Positions 34,592 to 45,260 of a stretch of 64,000 nt of DNA are shown piece by piece. The first letter of the stretch is position 1. Each line of letters begins with the position of its first letter. Position numbers and translations under genes: made by a program. Under the pieces are notes generated by a model. That model made no database searches. It was given only the letters and a program-made list of their open reading frames with translations, and was not told the DNA's origin. Location: the NCBI GenBank assembly GCA_012845835.1, contig JABAKD010000010.1, forward strand, positions 2,165,501 to 2,229,500. The letters run 5' to 3'. Source of the stretch: Undaria pinnatifida. Its lineage: Eukaryota > Sar > Phaeophyceae > Laminariales > Alariaceae.

Positions 34592-37500
34592 TGTCGATGA
34601 CTGATCTTCGCCCGAAGCCGAAATATCCACAAACTTCCTGGCATCTTCTTCCTCCTTTCCCGCTGCCGGAAACCTCTCCGCGTGCGCGGGGGGCATCTCC
34701 GATAGCTCGACGTCTTCTCCTTTCCGTGAAGCCGCTTCCCCTTCTTCCGCAACCGTTGTCCCGTCTCGACGGGCCTTCAGAGTGCATGGGACAGCCCCGC
34801 CAAAACCTGACACCTCCACGACAGCCCCAGTTTTCGTCGAAATTGACGCCGCAATCGCTGACACGTCCTCTTCTCCCCCGTCGCGAACATCACGGCGACG
34901 GCAGCCCTTGCCGGAGGTTTTAGATACACCGGTAACACAGTCACGGTTCTCGGTGGCAGCCGCAAGACCGCTAGACCCAACGACACCGGGAGATGAGTTT
35001 CCATCGTGTAGCACTGCCTCCGGCCTCGGCAGAGATACGCTCTCCCCACGCTGTTCCACGTCGTTTTCTGCGAAACCGCTGCATCGAGCCGTCGCCGTCG
35101 AAGAGGGGGCACGTCCTGTCCCAACTCGCACTTTCGTCGACCACCCCGCTTCTCCCAGTCCAATGACTTCGGTGGGGGAGTACCCTCGCTCGATATCAAG
35201 AGCTTCGTCCCCAACTGATGGCGGCGCGGCAGCAGCAGCAGCAGCAGCAGCAACGGCAACCGCAGTGGTCAACTGGTCCCGGCAAAACGCGATGGAGAAT
35301 CCGCATTCCCTTGCCGCCTTTAAGGTGGAGGCCATTCGTCCGATATCGACCTTGCCGACTTCGTGGTGCGTCCAGTTCATGTAGTGGTGCACCAACGCGG
35401 CCGCGTGGCAGGCGTACAGCTGACCCGTTTCGGGTGCGTGAACGCGTGGGGAAAGAGGGGGGAGGGAAAAGGTGGAGCCTCGGTGCGTGACTGAGCGCAA
35501 GCAGAAGGGGAAGGGATTATATGAAGTCTAGATAAGAGGAAGGAAAGTGAGTTATTAATAGCGCACGATAGCAGGAGCCAAACGCTACGACCGACCAATC
35601 CAAATCAGCCACGCAAGTGTGTTCACAGTCGCACAGCTGTGGTAGCTGTGTCTGCCCTATTGACTCCCCCTTGAAGAGTTCGTCATTGGACTGGACGCGT
35701 TGTATGACCATGCCTTCAGTAAGCTCGCTACGTGCGATAGCCCATAATGCCTGTCGAAGAGGATTTCCAGGTGGACGACAATATAATAATAGTAGGTTTC
35801 CAACTGACGTGAAAAAGTACAATAAAAAGTGAGGTCTCGCAAAGAAAAATACTGCGAGAGAGCGGACGGAGAACCACATAGTGATGACCACTGTGGGTTA
35901 ACGCGTTTGGACGTGCGTCAGATCTTCTACCGACAGGCTCTGCCGCCTGTGATAGCCCTGATGCTGCGGCCGTAGTATGAAAAATAACAGTGGCACCCTA
36001 ACCCTGCTAATTACCTGGTCGAACGGTAACAAAATGTGAAACCGTCGGGGAGAACAGCGCGAAACATCCATCCGAACGATTCCCCCCGGGACTGCGGACA
36101 CGTCAGGTCGATGCCCTTCCAACGGGCACGGTACGGCGAACACCACCGCCGAGGCACCCAGGGGTATATGCACCCTAACAATGGAAGTGAGGGGCAGGGT
36201 TAAGGGGGAAACAAACACGCACATGTTTAGTCGAGGTACTGCCGGTGGGTGAAGAATTTCAGCGCATCAGAGCGAGGAAAGACGCAGAATGACACCGACC
36301 AGCCACAAACAAGTGTCTTTGAGCACATAACCAACCTCTTATTCACACGACCACGATATCAGCCGAGGCGAGACGCTGAAGCCAGTGCTTGACACATACT
36401 CATCCTTGCTCGTCGCAAGGCACTCACCTAGCGGACGCGTCGTATTTCCCGACCACCCAGAGGCGGTAGTGAACCCCTTCATCCAGCCTCGACGCTCGCA
36501 ACAACTTCCCCCGTCCAGATGATCCCTTTCCGTGTATGGCAAACCCCGTCACCTCTGCCAAGGGGAAACTCTTCCCCACTTCCACATTGCCGTTGCGCGT
36601 GTCAAGCCGCGATGATTGGTCCTCACAACGCGCCTCGCTGCGGTTGTGACCGGAGAAGAAGGTTCCGTTGCGGTTGGAGCACGAAAAGGTTGCCGGTTCG
36701 CGTTTGAGCAGCTCAAGTTCCTGCTGAAGGTAATTGAAACGCTCGTCCGAAGACGTGCAGCATACCACGTCGTAGCCGTCCAGGGCCAACTTGAGAGCCA
36801 CCGCGCGCCCCACCTACGGCGAAGAGCGACGCGAAAGCGGAGCAATAGCGGGAAACGGTTCGGTCGGCAAGCGGCGATGAGTTAGACACGACACTTTTTC
36901 GCGGGCATCTCCTCGCGCGGAAAGCGTGGAAATGGATACCCACCCCGGCCCGCCGCCCTTCGCCGTGACCCGCGCCGGCGTGAACAGGACCAAACGGAAC
37001 TGTTGTAAGAGCCAAGCTTAGCACAGGCCATCATCTACAAAGTGTGGAGTCGAGAATGAGTGTGTATGAGACTGCCCAAGTCGTCAGCCTTCGGTCCCCC
37101 GCCATCTTCCACCGTCCGAACCTTGCAGCCATCGGCACGCCCGGTCCTTTCGGGTTGATCGCGGGTGCCCCAACCGTTCCGCCCTTTCTTTCGAGCATCA
37201 TCGGATGCGACGTTACCCCCCCCCAACCCCTCACAAGTAACTGGTTCTTAGTAGGATGCATCTCACCCTTCATGCGACTCGCCGAACACCTCACCGTGCT
37301 TGCGCTTGATGCAAGAAATGTCTTCCTGGTGGGTGAAAAAACAACGTGCTCCCCCCCTGCATCGTAAGAATGCGAGGGTCTATGGCCTTAAGAGTGCAGC
37401 CATACATAAAAATCAAATAAGAACAGCCCCCCTCGTCCCCCGCGAGCTGGAGCCACCCCTCACGGGTTCGGGTCTTGACGTATCCGTCTACGGTGTTAGA

Positions 37501-40238
37501 GTTTCACCTTTGACGTAGCCCCCGTCAAGAACACGCTAGGTGGTCTCGCAACACACCGTCCGCTCGTGTCACTTCTCTTGGCCTCGGGTATGGCAGCGGC
37601 AGCGGCCTTGACGTTCTCGACGACTACGGCGGCGGTGAGGGTGTTTCCGTGAACAAGCCTGCCATGGTCGAGGAAACAATCGTGGTCCGAAAGAAGCCGA
37701 CAAGTGCGCAAACAACGCAAGAAAATGTGGGGAGGGGTCAAGACGAACATGGCGCTGGAATGGGAAAAGCGGGGGATTCATCTACTTGGACAAGAACCCG
37801 AAGAAAAGAGCGCAGGTTACGTGAAACGACAAGCGAAGGTGGCACAAGCGATGGATCATGAAAAAATGAGCTGTCCGCCCCTATCCCCTACTTGTGCTGC
37901 TGATTGGGAGGAAATACGGACGGTACCAGGAAGACATCATCTTGCGAGCAAATCCCACCTTGTTTTCTTTGGTTGGAAAGAGTTCAGAATGTCCTCTCCG
38001 CCGCGGTTTATGAATTCGGCCTTGTTCAGAGCCCCGAGGCCAAGGACAGAGATGCCTGAAAGTTGCAATCGAGGGAGCGTTCGATAGGATCGCTCGCTGA
38101 TTATGGATGCCCTCCTCAGTTAACAGTTCCAGAGGGATTACATGGCCTGCTCACGCGGATGGTCTCACATCGATCGCTCCAAAAACAATAAGCCACGACG
38201 GTTGGACAAGAGAACATATCCCTACCCGCCTTTCCTAAGCGCCCGCCTCTTGCGCTTTCTGCTCTGAAGAAAACTTCTCGGACCACTCACCAGACAGAAC
38301 AAATCGCATGTAAAATACTTTCCTCGCTCGTGTACCGCTTTTTTCGTAAATTCCGAGGTGTTTTCCTTTTCTCCCGCTGTGCCTCCCAGCCCTTTTGATT
38401 CCCCCCGTTCCCTCCTGTGCAACGGTATACTGCAATATTATGTTACGCTACTGTCGGTCATTCAATGCAAGTATTGGGTTGGATGAGGCCTCTTGCCCCG
38501 GTGGGTGGAACCAATTTTTGTCCACAGTGTGGGTTCGCCTCGTCGGGTGCCGAGTGTACCTCGAAGCAATGAAAGCAGGCCAGTTCCCAACTCCCAATCT
38601 CCGCCTACTCATAGTACTGAGCGTCTTATGCCTGGTCAATCCCTTTACAACTGACCCACATTTCAAGGACAACATTCTGGGAATTAGCTTGAGGTGGTTC
38701 AGGTTATTGTTGCAGCAGTAAAAGGGTTAAGAGCTAAACTTGCCAATCTTGTCGGCCTCTCGTACTGCTGCCTCGATCCCCCGAGCGATCCTGGGTCTCA
38801 ACGCCTTGATCATGAACTGGTACCCGAACGCTCGAGAAAGCCAAGTCTTCGATGTCGCAGTCATCGAGCGTTTGCACAGCGGAACATGTGTGGCCAAGTA
38901 AATAGAGCGAACAGCGGGAGGCGGGGGGGGCAGCGGAGGCTGGGGGGAAGGTCTGCCAGCCAGCCTACTGTAGTGCCATATACCAGATAATATGTACGCA
39001 TCGATCTTCGATGAGGAATAATGGAACCGCCGTGCAGCGCCTAGTGCAACGGTTCCGATCGGCTCTTCCGTGGGGGTGAAGTGAACGGGCAGTCCTGGCA
39101 CACGTGTTCCCCATGACGCGGCATCGCTGGGCAGGAGCGAGAAAAATCCGATCAGGCACGCATTCTCTTGAAAAAATATGAGAACTGATACTTTTAGAAC
39201 GTTTGTGCACTGCAGGTCCCGTCGCGCAAGGTATCGGTGACTAGACGATCGGACCATGTTCCACTATTTACTCGGACGTTTTACCTCAAGCGTCTAGTAC
39301 TAGATCAAGGCAGCTCCGCCGGCAAAGCCTTGTGGTCGCGCCATGCGTCTCGAGCAGAACAATGGGTTTTCGTTTTCATACTCTCTACCGTCAATCACCG
39401 AGGATAAAGTGCAGAAAACCAGCAAAATCGCAACCGTTCGAGGCTGCGACGAGACGGCCGGATGAACAAGCGTTAACTGAGAGAGTTCAAACCGCCCTAA
39501 TCTTCACCCTAACCGAAACGATTCACTTCTCGCTTTCCGAAAGCGGGCCTATGACCTAAGTCGACAGAACCCCATTAGCGTAGTACGCTGACCTTACCAG
39601 CCATCTGACCTGATTATGTGCACCCATGCACTCGAAACTGTCGGTGACGAGATAGGGTCCGCGCAGTCTGGGCAGAAGGAACATGTACCATACGCTGGCC
39701 AACGCCACGAACGGCCATGCCGGCAGCATCCACCACGACGCCCGCCACCTGTCGTGAAGGGGGATGCAAAAAAAGCGAGCAAGGACAATTTGCGGCCCTT
39801 TTGTGTTTTTTTCGACGATGCAGAAACATGGCGCACCCATGCGCTGGCAACAGCGCATCCACGTCCGTCCTCTACAAACAGTGTGACCCGAGAGTTCATC
39901 TTGACAAGGTCGTGGGGAAAGAAGACTGTTGAACGGCCCCGCCTTTCTCCACGCGCGCGAGATGCGGTGCCCTCTATACCTAGGTGCTGTGGTTGCGTTT
40001 CTAAACCGCTACCTCGTTGAGGGATGTTATCAAGCGCAGGGCAGCGGCGACAGGCCGAGGAAAACTGAGCACGGGGCGCCAAGCGCATGTGAATCATATG
40101 AGCCTGTCGCAGTCAGACATCCACACCTCTCCATCGGTCGGTCCTCAGGTAGCCAGAACGCCAAGGCGCTAAGGAGGGACGCTGGGTGGGCCAGAAACGC
40201 CACGTCGCACGGCAAACGATTTATCCGTTTGCGGTGGC
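28051..40238 (-). CDS. CER1/WAX2-type protein fused to flavin monooxygenase, 17 exons, 5' end incomplete
   Basis: Exons in transcription order: 40238-40127, 39748-39610, 38846-38744, 38055-37959, 37658-37508, 36813-36428, 36174-36015, 35419-34491, 33934-33650, 33289-33175, 32793-32694, 31963-31870, 30724-~30525, 29415-29286, 28551-28405, 28316-28247, 28200-28051 (TGA). Codon phases agree at every junction that could be checked, and split codons are restored (for example AG|G between exons 4 and 5). About 1,120 residues are readable. The first seven exons and the start of the eighth match plant CER1/CER3 proteins downstream of the hydroxylase part; the rest match FMO/YUCCA-like enzymes. The 5' end is uncertain: the frame stays open upstream to about 40.44 kb, and an alternative acceptor CCTGCAG lies near 40.35 kb. 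Two junctions are non-canonical or weak: GCAAGT after exon 3, and the end of exon 13. The last two exons are tentative because the intron between them is only 46 nt. The function is inferred from the two families. Confidence 0.85.
33950..34125 (+). repeat. Purine-rich GGAGGA-type tract in an intron of the fusion gene
   Basis: Strongly strand-biased G/A sequence (GAGGAGGAAGGGGAGG and similar) lies inside the intron between the fusion exon and the next FMO exon. It also creates spurious long open frames rich in Pro/Ser on the minus strand and Gly/Arg/Glu on the plus strand. Confidence 0.8.
34491..35419 (-). other. Fusion exon: WAX2 C terminus, Ala-rich linker and FMO FAD-binding start in one open exon
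   Basis: This 929-nt exon starts in phase 0 at an acceptor giving LYACHAAALVH and ends at a GTGAGG donor after GVLILE. Residues 1-45 or so are the end of the WAX2 domain. A run of about nine alanines encoded by GCN repeats follows. Next is a roughly 200-residue Ser/Gly/Glu-rich, probably disordered linker with no recognised domain. The last 32 residues are the FAD dinucleotide-binding motif VVVVGAGASGLSAAA plus the following helix and strand. No stop or frame break lies between the halves, so the fusion is written in a single exon and does not depend on predicting an intron across the boundary. Confidence 0.9.
35302..40238 (-). other. WAX2/CER1-like half of the fusion protein
   Basis: Exon 1 has DVAFLAHPASLLSALAFWL, the counterpart of the segment just after the third His box of plant CER1. 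Exon 2 has a hydrophobic stretch (WPFVALASVWYMFLLPRL), and the exon 2-3 junction makes a QTW...GYQF motif. Then come EADKIG|ISVLGLGALNKAEF and RLVHGNTLTAAVVVEN. FLTGATSK|VGRAVALKL has a Rossmann-type TGxxxxxG pattern, followed by LWVVGKYDASA. The half ends with YACHAAALVH and WTHHEVGKVDIGR, the C-terminal signature of the WAX2 domain. In plants CER1 and CER3 act together in the ER membrane to turn very-long-chain acyl-CoA into alkanes via an aldehyde. Whether this protein keeps that reaction is unknown because the di-iron His clusters were not located. The NAD(P)-binding reductase-like fold is the part best supported here. Exon 6 carries an extra low-similarity insert of about 60 residues between the ELELL and LWVVGK motifs. 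Confidence 0.85.
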
Positions 40239-40759
40239 CTGTCTTGAATGTCGCCGCGTGGGCCGTGGAATGAGGTTTCGCCTCGGAGAGACTTTTCTGT
40301 CGCCGGACGAGTGAACAGCAAAAACAGAGTATGACGCGGCGGTTTAACTGCAGGCAGGTGAAAAAATTGACAGCTCGACTTATGTCCTCCTGCTGCTCCT
40401 GGATTATATTCCGGAGAGTTGCTTGCTATTCGGAAGTCGGTATTTGGCGCATGCGTTTTCTTTGCGGGCGAGCTTTAGATAAACCTCCAAATATACAATA
40501 CAGTACTTGTATTGACAGTTGACTTTAGACGTGGGTGGTCGGCCGCTGATGTCAAACACGGTGCTATGATATGGATGCGAAATGCTTTCACTCGGCATAC
40601 ATGTGAACGTCGTACCTATCAAGTGATTGCCGAGCGTACTTCACGGGCTACCACCCGTTGTCATAACTCGAGGAGAACAATACATTGTCACCAAGCAGTG
40701 GTGCTGCTGCGCTTTTTTTTTCGCCAATGTACATATGTATATGTATAATGGTGTTTTTT

Positions 40760-41060
40760 TTTTCCTTCGGGCACATCTCTTCGTGCTCGCACCTTTGTCC
40801 GAAACGTCGGGTGGGGTGGGCACGATTCGACCGTCGGGCTCACGTTGCTGGAGGTTTAGGCGCGATCCGTGCTGTGTGTCGCGCATGGCAAGCCTTTTAA
40901 ACTTTTTTGGCCTTGGGCACACTAAAGGCAAATCCCCGGGTTTCCGAAACATCCCCGGGGATTGGGTTTCTGCATCCCCTATCCCCGCGTACGTACGTCA
41001 AATTTTGATGCAAACCGGGCTTTTCTGCTCGTAGAGGGTACACGTTTCTTTCCCTCTTTT
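40760..41060 (+). repeat. Dispersed 300-bp repeat, copy 1
   Basis: Shares CTCCGTGCTCGCACCTTT-like, TGGGGTGGGCAC.ATTCGACC, GGCCTTGGGCACACT, AATCCCCGGGTTTCCG and TTTTCTGCTCGTAGAG with 45515-45810. Confidence 0.9.
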
Positions 41061-41069
41061 TGCACAGAG

Positions 41070-42180
41070 CACCACGCTACGATCCTGCCGCCCAGCAGCA
41101 GTCCAGCCCCCTAGCGGCAGCAGCCTTTAAATGTATGCGCGTGTGGCTGCTGTTGTAGTAGCTGATTATTTGATCGGAGCGTGGCATTTGTCACCCCACC
41201 ATACCCCATCTTTCTGGTGTGCTGCCGCTTCGGACCCATCTCAATTGCATGTCTATAGATTGCGCCGATTTGGTCGGTAATATAGGAACCTTTTAATGGT
41301 AATTGATATACTACCCCATCCTTACATTTGCGTCCAAAGAGGCAGTATTTTTCCGTACTACATACCAAAGGGGTATTGTTTTGTGTCGGAGATTTTGGTC
41401 ACGCCAAAGATGACAGGTACTAAACATGAGGACGGCATAACGCTAGGTGTACAACCCTACCGCACAGCAGCAGTGGTGGGATTCATCATGTACATGCGCG
41501 TGGCGAGTCCTCGCTATGCTGAGGCGAGTTGCTTTCGTCTCCACGAGGGGACGACTTTGAATCGGACGACGATCGAAACAATCCAGCGTAATTTTGCTTG
41601 ACTATAAAAAGCAAACACCAGTGGATATAGGCGCTGATGGCACCACGCTACGATCCTGCCGCCCAGCAGCGGTCCTGCCCCCAAGCATCAGCAGCCTGCA
41701 ACTCTATGCGCGTGTTGCTGCTGTTGTAGGAGCTGATTCTTTGATCGGAGCTTGTCATTTGTCACCCCACTTCGTGCGCATCTCCATTGCATGTCCATAG
41801 GTCGCGCCAATTCGGGCGGTAATATAGTAAACTTTCTGATGGTAATTTATATACCAACCCATCCTTGCATTTAGGTCCAAGTCGACAGAAAATTTTTACG
41901 TACATAACAGAGGGGTAATGTTATGGGTCGGAGATTTTGCTCACACCACAGATGACAGGGACCAGACAACATGAGGACAGCACAACGCTACGTGTACAAT
42001 CTTGCCGCACAGCAGCAGTAGTAGGATACATCATGTATGTGCGCGTGGCGAGTCCTCGCTTTGCTGAGGCGAGTTACTTTCGTCTCCACGAGGGGACGAT
42101 TTTGAATCGGACGACGATCTGAACAATCCAGCGTATGTTTTTTGAATCTAAGAAGCAAACAGCAGTGGATATAGGCGCTG
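41070..42180 (+). repeat. Two tandem units of about 550 bp
   Basis: Unit 1 (41070-41637) and unit 2 (41638-42180) each run from GCACCACGCTACGATCCTGC through GTGTGGCTGCTGTTGTAG-like, TGGTAATT.ATATAC and GGCGAGTCCTCGCT to GAATCGGACGACGATC. Parts recur at 45835-46900. Confidence 0.9.
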
Positions 42181-42734
42181 ATGCTTCATGAGAAAGGGCT
42201 TCTCTGTCTCAGCGACAATAGAAGTCGTACAGTTCTACATTCCGCGCACTCTCTGCAACGAACTGGCGGTGAAGGGGGATGATTGCCCATCCTGGCGTGT
42301 ATCACTCGTCGTTAAGTTCAATATCTGGCTCAACAAGACACGAAGAGTACCTATTCTGAAATTATTGCTGACCTCCATACGAAACAACAGGAAACAAAGA
42401 AAAAACATCAAAACCACGATAGAAAGACGGCGCACGGAACAACTGCTGATTTGTTTTCTGGCCGGTTGAAAATCCACCTATTCGTCCTTTTATTTTTTAC
42501 CACGCAAAATTCACTGCATAAGAGCCGCCCGTATAAAAAGTCCCCATCGTACGAGTACTGGCGCTGGACACGTACGTACTGATGGGATTACCACTTATTT
42601 ACGGTTCTCCACCACGACGGCGAGAGAGCGAACCGTACCCGGGAGGGCGCCTCCCCACACTCCGCTTCTCGAGCTGAGGGCAAGAACATAGTTTTCACTA
42701 CCAACAGGTGCATCTTATTTGCCCACAGACAGTC

Positions 42735-42815
42735 AGATGTTGGATGTTTGGGTTTCGTTCTTGCGCCACTCCCTTAGGCACTTCCCGGAGGGGAACCTTG
42801 TACCTGGAATATTTC
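42735..42815 (+). repeat. Repeat with CACTTCCCGGAGGGGAACCT
   Basis: CGCCACTCCC.TAGGCACTTC and CCGGAGGGGAACCTTGT recur at 47278-47322. Weaker AAGGTTCCCCT relatives occur at 47775 and 48390. Confidence 0.75.
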
Positions 42816-43457
42816 AGGTACTGTACTTGTTTTATGTTTTATGCTGTACCAGTGCTAGGCAGCATATCCATGCAGTCGCGCACCGGGGTCTCGGCGGTGC
42901 GGGGAACACGAAGGAAATCCATTGTTGCTTTGGGTCTCCGGAAATTAAATGGACCCACGTCCCATGTACGGGCAGGTAGACACGAACACGTACGCATGTC
43001 TACGAATGTCACGCTGCTGTTCTCTTCCAGGTATGGCACGATGCACCAGTTGTCACTCAAAAAGCCAAAACCTACAGCAACAGGTATGATAACAAGCAAA
43101 CACTTCATCACAACTCTGAGACAGCGAGAAACTGCACCAGGTACGAGACACACGTGCCTACTGCGACATACCTGGTAGGCTGCAGAACAAGATCACCAAA
43201 AGGCAAGATCGCAAGATACCAACCGCAAGATGCCGCAGGAAGATGTCGATCTTGAGACCTTTCAAAAACAAATATGATTATATCCCCCGCAAAATCAAAC
43301 GCCGCTATAAAAAACATGAACTCCAAAGTTCATACATGTTTGCAGTGTACAAGAGTGTACAAGTGTGTACCGGAGCTCACGCGTTGCGGTTGGTGTTTGT
43401 TTGGTGCCTCTGTCGGGTACTGATAGAATTCAACGTGCAACATGCAACATGACCCAC

Positions 43458-43823
43458 CTTCTGACACATCGCCCACACACAGCAAGCCGTCGCAATGCCG
43501 GCGATAACCGCTATGGCGCACAGGGATCCTAGCGATCCAGTTGGCGAGCCAGAGAGCCCCTCTGTCCGTGATAATCCTACCCCTAGGCTTAGCGTTGCTG
43601 ATTCATCGTCTGTTCTCCTGAGTTGTTGCAAGTCGTAGAGAGTACCTCTGGCGGTGGTGCGACTGCCAGCCAAAGGGCGCTGACGACTGATAACCTTTTG
43701 AGCGTCCGATAACCGGGCCAAAGCAGCTGAGAAAGAGTCGATGTCGGCCTCAAGCCTGGTGATGTAGTCGGCCAACCCCTCAAGGCCTTCCGCAGGCGGT
43801 TCGCGTGCTCGCATCATCCTCAC
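43458..43823 (-). CDS. Exon of a coiled-coil, C-terminal membrane-anchored protein, unrecognised
   Basis: The minus-strand open exon begins at ATGATG at 43823 and ends in phase 0 at a GTGGGT donor (ATG TGT CAG AAG|gtgggt). It contains EGLADYITRLEADIDSFSAA, a heptad-like amphipathic stretch, then a Ser/Thr/Gly-rich spacer, and one clear membrane segment (LCAIAVIAGIATACCVWAM) near its end. The layout resembles a tail-anchored or single-pass protein, but no family is recognised. The ATG might instead lie inside an exon that starts at GTGAG|G. The following exon was not found among the repeats downstream. It could be an upstream exon of the WAX2-FMO gene, since both ends would be phase 0, but nothing else supports that. 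Confidence 0.5.
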
Positions 43824-44305
43824 CCGCGAAAATATGCGTCAGCAAAAGATTTTCGAACGGTTTGACCTTGCTTGATGACTTCTCTGTGTGTCCCTTCCAG
43901 CAGCACGCCAGCAAAAGGGGCCCTACGCACATTCGAAGCTTATCGACCAGCTTATCACACTGGTGATCTGCAAGCCATAGCCCACAGCTCTACTTGTGGC
44001 TCGTACAAACCAGAAACGCACCAGCCGCGAATGAAACGTGCGTGGTCGAAATTCATAGTTCAAAATGGGATTCCGACTTGTCGATTTATCACAGCGTTTC
44101 GAAGGGGCTTTCATAAGACGGGGCCCCACGGTGGATAGCCCCCCCGCGCTGCTCCAGGGTGACAGCAGCGCTCATCCAGCGACACCAAGGCCATCATTGA
44201 CAGCGTGAAGAGCTGCAAGCATAGCTAGTAAAGGCGCTGTCGATCTAGCCCTATAGCGTTGGCTGATTGATCAATTGCAGTCCTCGTTTTAGTAGTTAGA
44301 ACAAG

Positions 44306-44560
44306 ATGGCTGTTGCTACTGCCGCCGTGATTCGAATGACGCGACGGAAGAGACTCTGCCGTCGCCCTAAAGCGTTCAAGCTCAACGTCAACCTGGGACA
44401 CCTCCAGCTCTTGTTTGCGTGTGCCTTCCTCCTGGTACGAGGCGGGGGTGGAACGGATGAAGCAGTCTCGGGGCCAAATGGCGAAGGACCGGAGGCAGCT
44501 GCGCTCGCAAATCTCCGGGCAAAAATTGAACGCCTCTCAAACAAACTTGAAGGCTTGACG
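44306..44560 (+). CDS. First exon of a small gene: basic N terminus, membrane/signal segment, coiled coil
   Basis: ATG in good context (aacaagATGG) opens an 85-codon exon ending in phase 0 at ACG|GTGAGC. The product has an Arg/Lys-rich start, a hydrophobic stretch LQLLFACAFLLV that could be a signal anchor, a Gly-rich spacer, then EAAALANLRAKIERLSNKLE, which looks like a short coiled coil. It is divergent from the minus-strand exon 480 bp away, and both encode a membrane segment plus a coiled coil. Family not recognised; later exons not found. Confidence 0.5.
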
Positions 44561-44852
44561 GTGAGCGAGACACGACTCATGATTCATGACACTCCGTCGT
44601 AACATGTCACCTTTTCTTTGCATTGACTGCTCATGACCTGGAATAAAATACTCTTCGCTGTCCGTAGAGCCTCGATTCCTTCGTCGGCGTGGTCAACGTT
44701 ATGATGGGCACAGCAGTATATGCACGCAGCCCCTACTTTATCAACGCGTTCCGCGCATCCAGTTATAACTAAAACTGTCGTGTTTATACCCTTGTTCATA
44801 TTAATAATCGGCTGTATGTAGTGCCATACGCCCGGCACACGGTGATGTACAT

Positions 44853-44932
44853 GTTAGCCGGTCGCCCCGGTGGCGTATCAGGTTGTCCTCTAGCCTGGTA
44901 TAGGTCAGTTTCGTGAGTTCGAGCCCCGCCGA
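44853..44932 (+). repeat. tRNA-like SINE head with degenerate Pol III A and B boxes
   Basis: TGGCGTATCAGG fits the A box (TRGYNNANNNGG), and AGTTCGAGCCCC about 45 bp later fits the B box (GGTTCGANNCC). No acceptor stem closes cleanly and the TpsiC stem has a mismatch, so this is a tRNA-derived relic rather than a tRNA gene. Confidence 0.5.
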
Positions 44933-44994
44933 GTGCATACTCGTTTAAAGTTGTTGGGACTTGTTCTTGTGCACAAATTGACCACCAGGCGTAT

Positions 44995-45260
44995 AATTGC
45001 ACGTACGTGCAACGTTTTTAGAATTGCACGTAAACTCAGTACAACCCCTGCCGACCTCGAGAGCAGACCGAGAGCCTCCCAAAGGGTTGGGTTGGGGTTA
45101 GGGTTAGGCTTAGGGTTAGGGTTAGGGTCGTGTCTGGGGTCGGGTTGGTCTGGGCAGCGTAACCGTCGTTTTGTGCTGACCTGGACATAAGGAGCCGCAA
45201 TACATAAATCGCTATTGAATTTACGTGCAAATCTGAAAAACCTTGCACGTACGTGCAATT
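44995..45260. mobile_element. Foldback element with TTGCACGTACGTGCAA ends carrying telomere repeats
   Basis: Ends of about 44 bp are inverted copies. Each begins with the palindrome TTGCACGTACGTGCAA, followed by a T-rich spacer and a second TTGCACGTAAA. The core holds the TTAGGG array. Total length about 266 bp. Confidence 0.8.
45083..45128 (+). repeat. Interstitial telomere-type (TTAGGG)n array
   Basis: GGGTTGGGGTTAGGGTTAGG, then a TTAGGC variant, then TTAGGGTTAGGGTTAGGG. About six units with two variants. It sits inside a foldback element. Confidence 0.9.

Noticed and set aside
44853-44932. Functional tRNA gene
   Set aside because: Boxes match, but acceptor and TpsiC stems do not close properly.
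45083-45128. Chromosome end
   Set aside because: Only about six repeats, enclosed by inverted arms with sequence continuing on both sides.
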